Assembly (NCBI GenBank): GCA_022925895.1
Contig: JAKSYS010000259.1
Span: 64,001 to 77,030, forward strand
Source: Fragilaria crotonensis
Taxonomy: Eukaryota; Bacillariophyta; Fragilariophyceae; Fragilariales; Fragilariaceae
DNA length: 13,030 nucleotides
Reading direction: 5' to 3'
The notes below the pieces were generated by a model. That model was not told the origin of the DNA. It did not search any database and was given only the letters and a program-made list of their open reading frames with translations. Positions 1 through 6,947 of the stretch are shown here, piece after piece (positions within the stretch are counted from its first letter, which is position 1; every line of letters begins with the position of its first letter). A program made the position numbers and the translations under genes.

Positions 1-188
1 GCAAACATTCGTTCCACGACCCGTTGTGCTGGGGAGTATGTGGGCAGTATACTCCAATACGATACCATACTCCCTTCGCACATTTTCTTCAGATCAGCAA
101 TGTGTTCACCGGCGTTGTCGCACCGTATGAACTTAACTGTATAGTCCGCTGCGCGTAATTTGTCCAATAAGTCTTTAAGACATTCTTC
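1..188 (-). pseudogene. Copia integrase core, distal part (frame-broken, continues off the window)
   Basis: This continues the integrase core of the neighbouring frame after a one-base shift near 185. Going leftward, one frame carries a C-D-N-A-G-E motif; its aspartate codon (117-119) is the second residue of the D,D-E triad. Three more frame changes follow at G, C and G runs at 72-74, 42-44 and 20-22. They link a G-I-V-L-E-Y segment, a P-H-T-P-Q-H-N-G segment and a V-E-R-M-F segment whose glutamate (12-14) would be the third catalytic residue. The order and spacing match the normal rve integrase core of copia elements. As written the segment cannot be translated without breaks. It is either a decayed copy or a stretch with under-called homopolymers. 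Confidence 0.8.
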
Positions 189-1162
189 AATTGACTCTTC
201 CTAGCACCATAAAAGTCCCATGACTTGCGGGTTTTGTCATCAACCAGCTTAAACCAATATCGATTTCCTGCGGCTGTTTCACTGTACGGTCCGCTCGTAT
301 CCATGAATAAACGTTCCGCGGGTTTGTCTGCAGTAACAGTTGTGACCTTTTTAGTCCGCTTTTGAGTAGCCTTTGCACGCGAGCATCCGTCACATGTCTT
401 GATTTGTCCCACAGGTTCAATGTCCAACGTTTTCAACATTTCTCGAACCACTTTCTCAGTTGCATGCCCAAATTTGCGGTGGGCTTCATTGATGTCCATC
501 TCTTTTCTCATTTTCTTCTTTGTTTCTGAACCTTTCTCATTACTTCCTTCAACATTGTTTACCTCTTTTCCTTCTTTAACGCGTGTTGCAAAGAAATAAA
601 ACATTCCATCAGTTCCTTTCTCAAAATTCAATACGTCTTCGTTCTCGTTTGTCAACCTTGCACCTGTCTTATCCGTCGCAAAAGCGTTTCCATGATCTGT
701 CAATCGTCCCACACTGATCAGATTCTTTGCAAAGTTTGGAACAACCATTACATCTTTGAGAAACATTCTCTTGTTGGTTCCTCCCTGCATCAAAGTGAGG
801 TCACCAATTTCAGTTGCTTGCATGGTTGCATTGTTGCCGACACGCACAAATTGACCATTCATTGCGGTCCTTACGTTCGTCATCATCTTGGAGTTAGTAG
901 CCACATGAGTTGTTGCGCCGGAATCCATCAACCAACTCTCTTTCTTGTCTCTTTCCTTACTTCTCCACTTGGGAAATTCAAGTTTAGTTTCACGCTGAGC
1001 TCTGAAAACCATGTACACTTGTTCTTCTTTTTGCATATCGTGGTTTTGTTCCATATCTTTGTCCGAAATATCCAGTGCACCCATCTTTCCAGTACTTTCC
1101 ATATCTTTTTCTTTTATGTCTTCAGCGTCTTTCTCCATGTCTTTAGTGTCATTCCTTTCTTT
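89..1162 (-). CDS. Copia protease and integrase N-terminal region
   Basis: This frame opens at about 1162, just after a frame change, and closes at 89. Counting from the methionine at 1138, residues 69-75 read W-L-M-D-S-G-A, the active site of a retroviral-type aspartic protease that cuts the Gag-Pol polyprotein. Residues 130-147 hold the hydrophobic second half of the protease fold. The GAG_pre-integrase zinc domain follows with H220-x4-H225-x23-C249-x2-C252, exactly HHCC spacing. Integrase core then begins with D280 in a D-T-S-G-P motif, the first catalytic aspartate, followed by a V-D-D-x-T-R segment. Homology is lost near residue 315 because the frame changes at about 185; the last 30 or so residues are out-of-frame translation. 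In an intact element this would be an internal part of one polyprotein, so the methionine at 1138 is not a true start. Confidence 0.88.
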   Translation of the reverse strand, partial: KERNDTKDMEKDAEDIKEKDMESTGKMGALDISDKDMEQNHDMQKEEQVYMVFRAQRETKLEFPKWRSKERDKKESWLMDSGATTHVATNSKMMTNVRTAMNGQFVRVGNNATMQATEIGDLTLMQGGTNKRMFLKDVMVVPNFAKNLISVGRLTDHGNAFATDKTGARLTNENEDVLNFEKGTDGMFYFFATRVKEGKEVNNVEGSNEKGSETKKKMRKEMDINEAHRKFGHATEKVVREMLKTLDIEPVGQIKTCDGCSRAKATQKRTKKVTTVTADKPAERLFMDTSGPYSETAAGNRYWFKLVDDKTRKSWDFYGARKSQLKNVLKTYWTNYAQRTIQLSSYGATTPVNTLLI

Positions 1163-1968
1163 TCATTGGTCTCATTGACAATAATTTCTGTACCTCTTTC
1201 TACGCTTGTGCTGCATGTACTCCCAGAGTAAATATAAAATTCGCCATTTACGACATTACCATACTGTCCGTGCTCCTCTGAGTACTCAGTTTGGTCTGTG
1301 TCTTCCTCTTCGTCGGTTTCATAAAACAAGCCTCTCTTCATTCGTGTCTGCTCTGTCTTCTCATTCTCATTAAACAAATCGGGGTCATTCTTCTTCTCGG
1401 GTTTCTTAACAATCTCTTCGACCTCTTCGTCATCACTTTCCGTTAAGTCAACCTCACTTGCAGTTAAGTCAATTACTTCAAACACTTCAACCTCCGAGTC
1501 TTCATTCTTTTCTTCTAATTCCGGATCATCATCATCTTCTTCTTCTTCTTCGTTACTTGTCGCGCACATATCATACCAGGACATTCTCTGCTCCTTCTCC
1601 TTAATTTCGTCGATTTTGCGTCTCTTCGCAAACGAGTTATCTTCAACATCAACTTCTTCAATGCTTTTCTTAGGGCTTCCCTCAATGTCCGTTTCACTGT
1701 TTTTCTTACTCTCTTCTGTACTGACCTTGGTCTTATTTGCCTCTGCAATGTCTCCCAAGTTTTTCATCGCGACCTTGTTCATATCAACCGTTGCTTGGTC
1801 CTTTTTCAAACTGTCTTCATATACCGTCTTACCACGACCTGCAATGGACATTCCGACAAACATACCATTTTCCGCAGTAGATCCGACCTTCTTGCAATCT
1901 CTCGCCATGTGTCCCATGTCTCCGCACTTGAAACATTTTCCTGTGAACTTTTGCCTAAATTTGCGTTT
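1114..1968 (-). CDS. Copia Gag C-terminal zinc knuckle plus long acidic linker to protease
   Basis: The frame is open from 1968. A second CCHC knuckle (C-x2-C-x4-H-x4-C) lies at about 1889-1933, partly upstream of the first methionine at 1917. After it come about 250 residues of charged, low-complexity sequence. Numbered from 1917, there is a basic K-R-R-K cluster at 98-101, an E/D run at 123-131, and V-I-D-L-T at 148-152 followed by V-D-L-T at 156-159 and S-D-D-E-E. Further acidic stretches follow. Such a long acidic spacer between nucleocapsid and protease is unusual for copia elements; I do not recognise a domain in it. Reading then passes to the protease frame through a one-base shift near A runs at 1156-1163. 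The frame is clearly coding because both ends join homologous domains. Confidence 0.8.
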   Translation of the reverse strand, partial: KRKFRQKFTGKCFKCGDMGHMARDCKKVGSTAENGMFVGMSIAGRGKTVYEDSLKKDQATVDMNKVAMKNLGDIAEANKTKVSTEESKKNSETDIEGSPKKSIEEVDVEDNSFAKRRKIDEIKEKEQRMSWYDMCATSNEEEEEDDDDPELEEKNEDSEVEVFEVIDLTASEVDLTESDDEEVEEIVKKPEKKNDPDLFNENEKTEQTRMKRGLFYETDEEEDTDQTEYSEEHGQYGNVVNGEFYIYSGSTCSTSVERGTEIIVNETNEKKGMTLKTWRKTLKT

Positions 1969-2678
1969 TTATTCTCACCTGTACTGTTGCAGTCTCGAGC
2001 TTTGTGGCCTTGTTTGCCACATTTATTACACTTTCCTTTGAATGCCTTCCATCCACCCTTGCCAGAAACAGTGTTGAGCGCTAAATGCTTACCCTTTGTC
2101 TGTTCTGCAAACCTGTTTTTGTAGGGTTCAATGAACATTTCATAGTGAACATAAATTTCCGACACAAAATCATCATACGTGAAGTCGTTCGATCCGATCT
2201 TTCCATTTAGAGATGTGATGACTGATTCATAGCGTCTTTTTGGAAGTCTCGACAAAATAGTCGCCTGCATTTGCTCATCGCTCCTCTTGATTCCGTTCTC
2301 GCACTTCTCGACATCGCGATTCAAACGTTCCATTTCCAAAATCCATATGTAAGGGTCATCAAAGTCATGTTTCATGAAGCATTTCTCCAATTTTGTCGTC
2401 GCCTTGACCAAATCCTTTGTCTTCTTTGAATCATACCTATTCTTCAAAGCTTGATACATCTTGAATGCGGTTTCCTGAGACTCAATAATCGCAAACGCAT
2501 CGCCACGACAGGACATGATCAGAAAATGTTTTGCGTCTTCATCTTGCTTGACCAACAACTGTTCTTCTTCCGTCAAGTCTTCCTTGAAAGCAAACTCTTC
2601 CTTGATCTTCTCTTCCAACATTGCCTTCTTGAAACCTCTTGTAGCCGCAAAGACCTCCGCCTTCGTAAAGAACTCCTC
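1806..2678 (-). CDS. Copia Gag core (UBN2/Retrotran_gag type) with first CCHC zinc knuckle
   Basis: The frame opens at about 2678 and has its first methionine at 2621. It reads like the capsid part of copia Gag (UBN2 or DUF4219-type families). Features are a helical region with an A-F-K-M-Y-Q-A-L-K-N-R-Y stretch (equivalent to the common W-x-x-L-x-x-x-Y block), an M-E-R-L-N-R-D segment, and I-L-S-R-L-P about 110 residues in. A zinc knuckle C-N-K-C-x4-H-x4-C follows near residues 197-210 and would bind element RNA during packaging. Homologous sequence stops at the A run 1966-1970, where the frame changes and a second knuckle follows in another frame. The remaining residues to the stop at 1806 are out of frame. 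In the intact element this is the middle of the polyprotein. Confidence 0.85.
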   Translation of the reverse strand, partial: EEFFTKAEVFAATRGFKKAMLEEKIKEEFAFKEDLTEEEQLLVKQDEDAKHFLIMSCRGDAFAIIESQETAFKMYQALKNRYDSKKTKDLVKATTKLEKCFMKHDFDDPYIWILEMERLNRDVEKCENGIKRSDEQMQATILSRLPKRRYESVITSLNGKIGSNDFTYDDFVSEIYVHYEMFIEPYKNRFAEQTKGKHLALNTVSGKGGWKAFKGKCNKCGKQGHKARDCNSTGENKNANLGKSSQENVSSAETWDTWREIARRSDLLRKMVCLSECPLQVVVRRYMKTV

Positions 2679-2764
2679 GGTTCAAGTCCGCCCTTCGAAG
2701 TATCCGTTCCATAAAATGGAATGACCTTGATAGTCTCCAGTGCCTTCTTACCTTCGCCGCTCAT
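2573..2764 (-). CDS. Copia Gag N-terminus (true start of the element's polyprotein)
   Basis: The ATG at 2762-2764 lies 36 bases inside the probable 5' LTR end (2801), as expected for a copia leader. The first 25 or so residues include I-P-F-Y-G-T-D, matching the usual Gag opening in which a hydrophobic residue and F-x-G are followed by a W/F-containing helix. Coding homology stops near 2680, where it passes to the next Gag frame by a one-base shift; the next frame continues with E-E-F-F and the rest of the first Gag helices. The remaining residues to the stop at 2573 are arginine-rich out-of-frame sequence. Unlike most other frame breaks here, this one has no obvious homopolymer run. Confidence 0.72.
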   Translation of the reverse strand: MSGEGKKALETIKVIPFYGTDTSKGGLEPRSSLRRRRSLRLQEVSRRQCWKRRSRKSLLSRKT

Positions 2765-2786
2765 CTTGATTCACTTTCGAACTAAC

Positions 2787-2800
2787 CGTTTTTAAAAACG
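2787..2800. repeat. 14-base perfect palindrome at the LTR/leader junction
   Basis: CGTTTTTAAAAACG reads the same on both strands and abuts the proposed LTR end at 2801. This is where a primer binding site complementary to a tRNA 3' end would normally sit. I could not see a TGGTATCAGAGC-like initiator-methionine tRNA match here. It may be chance in A/T-rich sequence. Confidence 0.6.
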
Positions 2801-2990
2801 TGTTGAGAATCCCAGATATCTCCTGCCTCGTACGCACGTACTAACTCTACCTTACTGTAGATAAACTGACAATACTACCGACTCTAAATTCCGGTTCCAA
2901 ATATTGTAACTACTTTAGTTACTTCCTTGTCTCAGATCAGTCCTGCCAACCTTCCCAGACAGGGATCTCTTGTCTTGGTTGGAGATGATC

Positions 2991-3272
2991 TTAACTCCTC
3001 TTTTTAACTCTCCTTTCTCTCTTACTTACAGTCGTCCAATCGCCATCTACATCATCAAACAATTGTAGTTTCTTGTCGGGCGATTTACTGTCGTTCGGAT
3101 ACTGTAGATTCTGGATCGTGCGCGTTGCCAACGGAATGCCGTTCGTAGTTCCCGCGTACACACGACGGAAGCGGGATTCCGGTGCTGGATGTCTGTCTGT
3201 TTGCACAGCCAGTACATCCTCACCGGTACTGTCGTTGGTTAGTAAACGCTTATCCTCGACACTTCTCTACGA
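2991..3272 (-). other. Unassigned open frame (about 93 codons, no ATG) with splice-like edges
   Basis: A minus-strand frame is open from a stop near 3273 to a stop at 2991-2993, without an ATG; a GTG lies at 3206. Composition is mixed and protein-like, with P-A-P-E-S-R-F-R-R and an acidic D-D-V-D-G-D-W-T-T-V run near the end. On the same strand a TACTAAC branch-point-like heptamer is followed closely by CAG near the start of the frame, and GTAAGT follows D-W-T-T near 3030. So it could be an internal exon of a broken host gene, or a chance frame within the LTR. I do not recognise the product. Confidence 0.2.
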
Positions 3273-3290
3273 TCGCTGATGACCTGTCAA

Positions 3291-3304
3291 TACTGTATAC
3301 AGTA
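3291..3304. repeat. 14-base perfect palindrome
   Basis: TACTGTATACAGTA is a perfect palindrome inside the proposed LTR. Short CAGTA/TACTG palindromic pieces recur elsewhere in the intergenic DNA of this window (for example 4290-4330 and 5077-5090), so it may reflect general sequence style rather than a dedicated site. Confidence 0.5.
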
Positions 3305-3545
3305 GTTTGTCGCAGTTCTCAGTTCTGTGGCAGTGCTGTACGAGGATTGTGTACAATATCAGTTGCGGCAGGTGCGGAGAATTGGAACTTTAGCTTTCTT
3401 CTCTTCAGTTCGAAACCGTCATTTGCCGGACATTCCTATAAACTACTCGTAATCTGAGCTTCGAGATCTGAGAACGTGCAAATTGGTGGTACAAGTACCT
3501 CGATGGTACGGTTCGTTGTTCGTTGTCATGTGGCACCAAACAACA

Positions 3546-3722
3546 TGCAGCATACAAGTGCCATTGGCTCATCAAGGCGGGACAATCTAATGAAAGGAGA
3601 AATCTTATAACAGCTTGATGAACAAGAATAAGGCACTGTGTGCGAGTCCTTGACGGGTAGGGTTTAGCTGTCTACTCGACATCGTTCCTCATGAACCAAG
3701 ATCGTTTCACTCGAATCAAACA
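3546..3722 (-). other. Short intergenic stretch, probable 3' UTR of the MGST3-like gene
   Basis: There are 177 bases between the stop codon of the glutathione S-transferase gene and the proposed copia LTR end. There is no open frame and no clear polyadenylation hexamer. If the LTR boundary is right, the copia element begins within or just past this gene's 3' untranslated region, in the same transcriptional orientation. Confidence 0.4.
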
Positions 3723-4181
3723 TTACCACCATCCATTGAGACTTCCGGCAACACTTATGACAGCGCCAAACACTCCGAAGACACCAATGTATTTGATTGG
3801 GCCTCCCTTCGAATGACGAGCCGCCACAACGTCCGCCTTGGTATCAGCATATCCCACAAGGTAAAGGTAGCTTCCAATGCAGAAAAAGACGCCCTCAACA
3901 GCAACAGCGATGGGATGTTTGAGACCACCCACCAAGGCTGCAGGGATAAAGAACCACAGCCCTTCCAACATATTCTGATGACCACGTTGGACGCGATTGA
4001 AGGCATCTGCGTCCTTGTGGAATCCAGGTGTGGCGTAGAGATTTGGGTATTCGACATTGTACTTCTTGCGTGCTGCCATGACACTACCTCCCATGAGAGT
4101 GTAAGTCACGAAAGGCCCGGCCACACATGTCATGAGCACATATCCGTAGGATGCAGGGATTTGAAGGGATGCGAACGACAT
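3723..4181 (-). CDS. MGST3: Microsomal glutathione S-transferase 3-like MAPEG membrane protein
   Basis: A 152-residue uninterrupted protein, the normal length for the MAPEG family. MGST3 enzymes conjugate glutathione to lipophilic electrophiles and reduce lipid hydroperoxides in the ER or outer membranes, as trimers. Visible hallmarks are A-R-K-K-Y-x-V-E-Y-P-x-L-Y-A at 37-50 and F-N-R-V-Q-R-G-H-Q-N-x-L-E at 61-73, the family signature containing glutathione-contacting residues (human MGST3 has F-N-C-I-Q-R-A-H-Q-N at this place). Four hydrophobic spans at about 12-34, 74-92, 93-113 and 130-148 give the four-helix MAPEG fold. The ATG at 4179-4181 is the natural start, since the protein begins at the usual position before helix 1. 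No intron is needed. It is the only clearly host-encoded gene here and has no frame damage, unlike its transposon neighbours. Confidence 0.95.
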   Translation of the reverse strand: MSFASLQIPASYGYVLMTCVAGPFVTYTLMGGSVMAARKKYNVEYPNLYATPGFHKDADAFNRVQRGHQNMLEGLWFFIPAALVGGLKHPIAVAVEGVFFCIGSYLYLVGYADTKADVVAARHSKGGPIKYIGVFGVFGAVISVAGSLNGWW

Positions 4182-4380
4182 GCTCAGAGATTTGTAGTTG
4201 GTGCGATGGATGGTGATTTGGATTTTATGTGAGCTGTAGAAGATTCGCGGTCGTAACGGGAGTGTTTTACAGATAAGACTGTAGGCAATACTGCAGTAGG
4301 CGTACTAGCTCACACAGTACACTACAATATGCCCTACAGCCTTAGTTGCTGCGCAGTCGGAGATTGACGGACCGAGGACA

Positions 4381-4403
4381 GCCAGTAGCACTACACTACT
4401 GGC
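4381..4403. repeat. 8-7-8 inverted repeat at the left flank of the YR element
   Basis: GCCAGTAG (4381-4388) and CTACTGGC (4396-4403) are perfect inverted arms around a 7-base spacer. The layout resembles a tyrosine-recombinase core site. It shares the octamer CCAGTAGC with the repeat array beyond the 3' end of the element. Confidence 0.55.
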
Positions 4404-4429
4404 GGAAAAGTATTATTCTTGGATGGAGA

Positions 4430-4467
4430 GTCGACCACTCACTTTTCTCATGAGTGATCGAATCGAC
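4430..4467. repeat. Imperfect hairpin near the left flank of the YR element
   Basis: Nested arms GTCGA/TCGAC (4430-4434 and 4463-4467) and CACTCA/TGAGTG (4436-4441 and 4451-4456) could fold into a bulged stem. No function is apparent. It lies just before the strong A-rich bias of the retroelement begins. Confidence 0.35.
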
Positions 4468-4504
4468 GGCAATGGTGATGATATATCTGCCTAACCGTTT
4501 TTTC

Positions 4505-5537
4505 GCAAGCATGTGAGAGAAGCAAACAACCAAAAAGCAATACAACACTACATTACAGATGTAGTTGCAAATGCAATAGTTCGCTGTATCTATTGTAAAG
4601 CAAACAAACAAACAAAGATCCTGCGATCGGCGCCGCCGCCAAAACAACAAATTTCGAAATTGACATCGAAACAATCACAATCAAGCGATTACAATAGCAA
4701 AATAAAGACCAATCCAACCAAAGCCGCAAACCAAAACCAACAATATTGCGAAAGCAACATTTGCTTGGAGCATAAAACAACAGCACCGATAAAACAAACC
4801 AGCAAACACCTGCGAAAGACAAACACGTCGTATACTAGTAGTTCCGAGCAAAATACCAAACATGCACAAATATAAAGCAAAGCAAACAACATTGTATCCA
4901 ACTAAGTAGTGTATAGCAAAGTGCTGCAAAACGAGATGCAAATTTGCCGCAATTCACCAGCAATTTTGGATGGCCCCATCATCGTCAAAATTCATCGCAA
5001 ATAACAAGAAGATAAATTCAATAAACGAAATGCGTGAATATGACAATACATATTCATCGAATACAGATAGCGGGCTATACAGTACTATATCCAATCTACA
5101 ACCTAAGTAATAAACCGCGGAACGCTATGTAATCTACAAGTGTGGCTCAATTTTAAAACGAAGCATACTCCAGTATCAGAAAAATAAGTAAACTGAACCC
5201 GACTATCATACCAAACAACAAGTCCTCAGAGTAGCGATCATGAGTACTTAGAGTCATACACACAAGCATCTAACAACAAGCAGATGCCAAACAAATTAAC
5301 TACAACAACAGTATGAAGTCCAAAAGATCACAGCTACTAATCGTAAGAAAACTCAGACCCACTTTGCAAACAATCTCAAACACACAAACCAATTCCTACA
5401 TTGTTTGCTACCTGAAAACATTACTAGAAAGTCGTCACCAAACACACATCCATAAACGAAACACAATCAGAGCACACAAAAAGTAATCACAGCATTTCAG
5501 TTTCGCCCCCTAAACAACCAATAAACGTCCCCGCACA
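4505..5537 (+). other. A-rich 5' leader of the YR retroelement, no gene
   Basis: This kilobase precedes the first Gag codon. The plus strand is very rich in A and C and poor in T, continuing the bias of the coding part. The only sizable plus frame (4513-4875, starting at GTG) is a low-complexity Q/K/N/S/T product best explained by composition. Hydrophobic frames on the opposite strand are the mirror of this bias. Short ATGs mostly meet stops quickly. The region probably holds the element's promoter, terminal repeat and untranslated leader. The only discrete structure I see is the inverted repeat at 5035-5056. Confidence 0.55.
5035..5056. repeat. 8-6-8 perfect inverted repeat in the YR element leader
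   Basis: TGAATATG (5035-5042) and CATATTCA (5049-5056) flank a 6-base spacer; allowing one gap, the arms extend to CG-TGAATATG and CATATTCATCG. The geometry (about 10-base arms, 6-base spacer) resembles a recombinase core site, but one short repeat in A/T-rich DNA can arise by chance. Confidence 0.5.
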
Positions 5538-6947
5538 ATGTTCACCACCGATGCCAACGACCCTATCCCTGACACGGAGCCAACCCTTCGTGATCTTGCC
5601 TATCAGGCAGCTAGCGCCGCTAAGCTTAACAGCTTTGCCGGAGCTTATGTCCCTGATCCTGACAAAGTCAAGCGCATCGCAACAACTTTCTCCAAGACCT
5701 ACCCCGACATGACACGTGTCGCAAACATCTGCGACTCTAACCTTGTCAACCAGGTAGCATTCCTCCTTGACATCCCAGGTGCCAACCCAACGTTAGCAGT
5801 TCTATCTTGCCCATTCCCAACAGCTCTCGGAACTGATGCTGTTTTCGCAGGCACCCTTGGTGACAGCATGGACATCATATGCCCAGTTACAATCAGGATG
5901 CGCGACATTAAGGGATACTGCATTACGGTCGCAGCGTCAAACTCCCATCCAACGCTCCTCAACATGGCAACCTCGACATCTGATCCAATCACAGAAGAAG
6001 GACCAGACCCAGAGGACGGTACAGTGGCCGACCCACCAGGACCAGACCGTATTGGACTTGACATTACCGACCCTGATGCAACGCCATGTTTCGCTGCATT
6101 TCCCAAAGTTTTCCTCCTCACAGGAGGACACAAGATCCCAACAGGAGCAAAAATCAATGTCAATAATACAGACTCAGTCCGCAATCTCAACAACGCCACC
6201 AACCTTGAAGAATTTCATATGTGGTATGAAGCGATGCGTTACGGAACGGTGAACCTCCAAAACTTTTCGATTCATTCGAAAGACACTTTGTTCATCTACG
6301 ATCAGATAGACAAAGCGCAATTCATCCCTGATACCAACCTCGTATCAAAGTTCACTGTGAAGCCAACGTTTCTAACTCCAAACGACCCAGTCTACCATGA
6401 AGTTACCACCGCGGTGTTGGCAGCAAAAGAAAAGGCATTTATCTCGTTCGGTAGCACAATGGCACGTCAAACCGCATTCACAACTCCACAAAAGTATTCA
6501 CGAGAAGAGGATGCACCGAATGAATCCCCAAACATGGTTACAACGTTGCTCAAAGGTTTAACCACAGCGATCACAGACAATTCAACAAAGACAATGACAA
6601 GCACAGAACGAGAACACGCCAAGGAAGCAACAGAACACCAACACTTCTATGAAATCCTCTTCGCCTCAACCATTGAAGTAAGCAACGATGATGGAACAAA
6701 ACCAAGCACTTCAAAAAGCAACAGTCGACCCCATGTTCATTCAAGTGCTAAAGACCAACAAAACAGCAAAGCAACTCGACTCATGCAAATTGCAATTGAG
6801 TCTATGGCAGCAGAAATGAACTTCAGAGAGAATCGATTTGCATCCGCCAGCAGTCTTGAAGCCGAAATGTTTGACCAACCCTCACTGCGGCAATTCGTAC
6901 CGCACAATGGGAACACCAGCATACAGTTATTCATCCAGAGGGTATAA
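5538..6947 (+). CDS. YR element Gag-like protein, N-terminal part
   Basis: The ATG at 5538 follows a C-rich context at the end of the leader and opens 469 codons. I recognise no named domain. Position as the first and longest frame before RT, and continuation into a frame ending in a nucleic-acid-binding zinc finger, argue for Gag. The protein begins with an alanine-rich helical stretch (L-A-Y-Q-A-A-S-A-A at about 20-28), then a compact region to about residue 125. An acidic, proline-rich spacer (about 145-172) follows, then a mixed region with H-M-W-Y-E-A-M-R near 228. The last 23 residues are probably out of frame: another frame open from 6875 continues smoothly past the stop, and one extra base at the C run 6879-6881 joins them. 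Confidence 0.68.
   Translation: MFTTDANDPIPDTEPTLRDLAYQAASAAKLNSFAGAYVPDPDKVKRIATTFSKTYPDMTRVANICDSNLVNQVAFLLDIPGANPTLAVLSCPFPTALGTDAVFAGTLGDSMDIICPVTIRMRDIKGYCITVAASNSHPTLLNMATSTSDPITEEGPDPEDGTVADPPGPDRIGLDITDPDATPCFAAFPKVFLLTGGHKIPTGAKINVNNTDSVRNLNNATNLEEFHMWYEAMRYGTVNLQNFSIHSKDTLFIYDQIDKAQFIPDTNLVSKFTVKPTFLTPNDPVYHEVTTAVLAAKEKAFISFGSTMARQTAFTTPQKYSREEDAPNESPNMVTTLLKGLTTAITDNSTKTMTSTEREHAKEATEHQHFYEILFASTIEVSNDDGTKPSTSKSNSRPHVHSSAKDQQNSKATRLMQIAIESMAAEMNFRENRFASASSLEAEMFDQPSLRQFVPHNGNTSIQLFIQRV

Larger units (their letters stand above)
1..3545 (-). mobile_element. Ty1/copia LTR retrotransposon, 5' part, cut by the left window edge
   Basis: Read on the minus strand, the order is probable 5' LTR, short leader, Gag with zinc knuckles, protease (D-S-G-A), HHCC zinc domain, integrase core. 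Protease followed by integrase with no reverse transcriptase between them is the diagnostic copia order (gypsy elements have RT before integrase). RT, RNase H and the 3' LTR would lie to the left of position 1. The coding region is broken into successive frames at about 2680, 1967, 1160, 185, 73, 43 and 21. Each break needs one extra base to restore the frame. The right boundary depends on the LTR guess (TG...CA ends at 2801 and 3545) and could be off by hundreds of bases. The copia call is firm; the boundary is not. Confidence 0.92.
2801..3545 (-). repeat. Probable 5' LTR of the copia element (boundaries tentative)
   Basis: On the plus strand this interval begins TGTTGAGAAT and ends CAACA, giving the TGTTG...CAACA inverted ends typical of copia LTRs. 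It lies directly upstream of the gag leader. On the minus strand a TATA-like TTTATAG falls about 100 bases in from the proposed LTR start (around 3436-3444), a plausible U3 promoter position. The left end (2801) is better supported than the right end (3545): other CA dinucleotides, such as one at 3029-3030, could also be the boundary. The partner LTR is outside the window, so identity between LTRs cannot be checked. If correct, the flanking duplication would begin at 3546. Confidence 0.42.
4182..4504 (-). promoter_or_regulatory. Upstream (promoter-side) region of the MGST3-like gene, no coding signal
   Basis: About 320 bases lie between the MGST3-like start codon and the A-rich leader of the YR retroelement. 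No convincing open frame is present. The stretch 4270-4330 is rich in CAGTA/TACTG-type short palindromic pieces. Two inverted repeats sit at 4381-4403 and about 4430-4467. It must contain most of the gene's promoter unless the retroelement inserted within it. No specific factor site can be named from sequence alone. Confidence 0.4.

Noticed and set aside
692-1231. 179-codon plus-strand frame rich in F, H, S and C
   Set aside because: It is antisense to the copia protease and linker, whose domains are clear on the minus strand.
3813-4232. 139-codon plus-strand frame opposite the MGST3-like gene
   Set aside because: It is antisense to a well-recognised MAPEG protein and shows no motif.
4513-4875. 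120-codon plus-strand frame in the YR leader
   Set aside because: It starts at GTG in a eukaryotic context, has low-complexity Q/K/N/S/T content and no motif. Best explained by the A-rich bias.
4553-4941. Hydrophobic minus-strand frames resembling small membrane proteins
   Set aside because: They mirror the A-rich plus-strand leader (A-rich codons read as T-rich ones). Three overlapping frames look alike, which indicates composition rather than genes.
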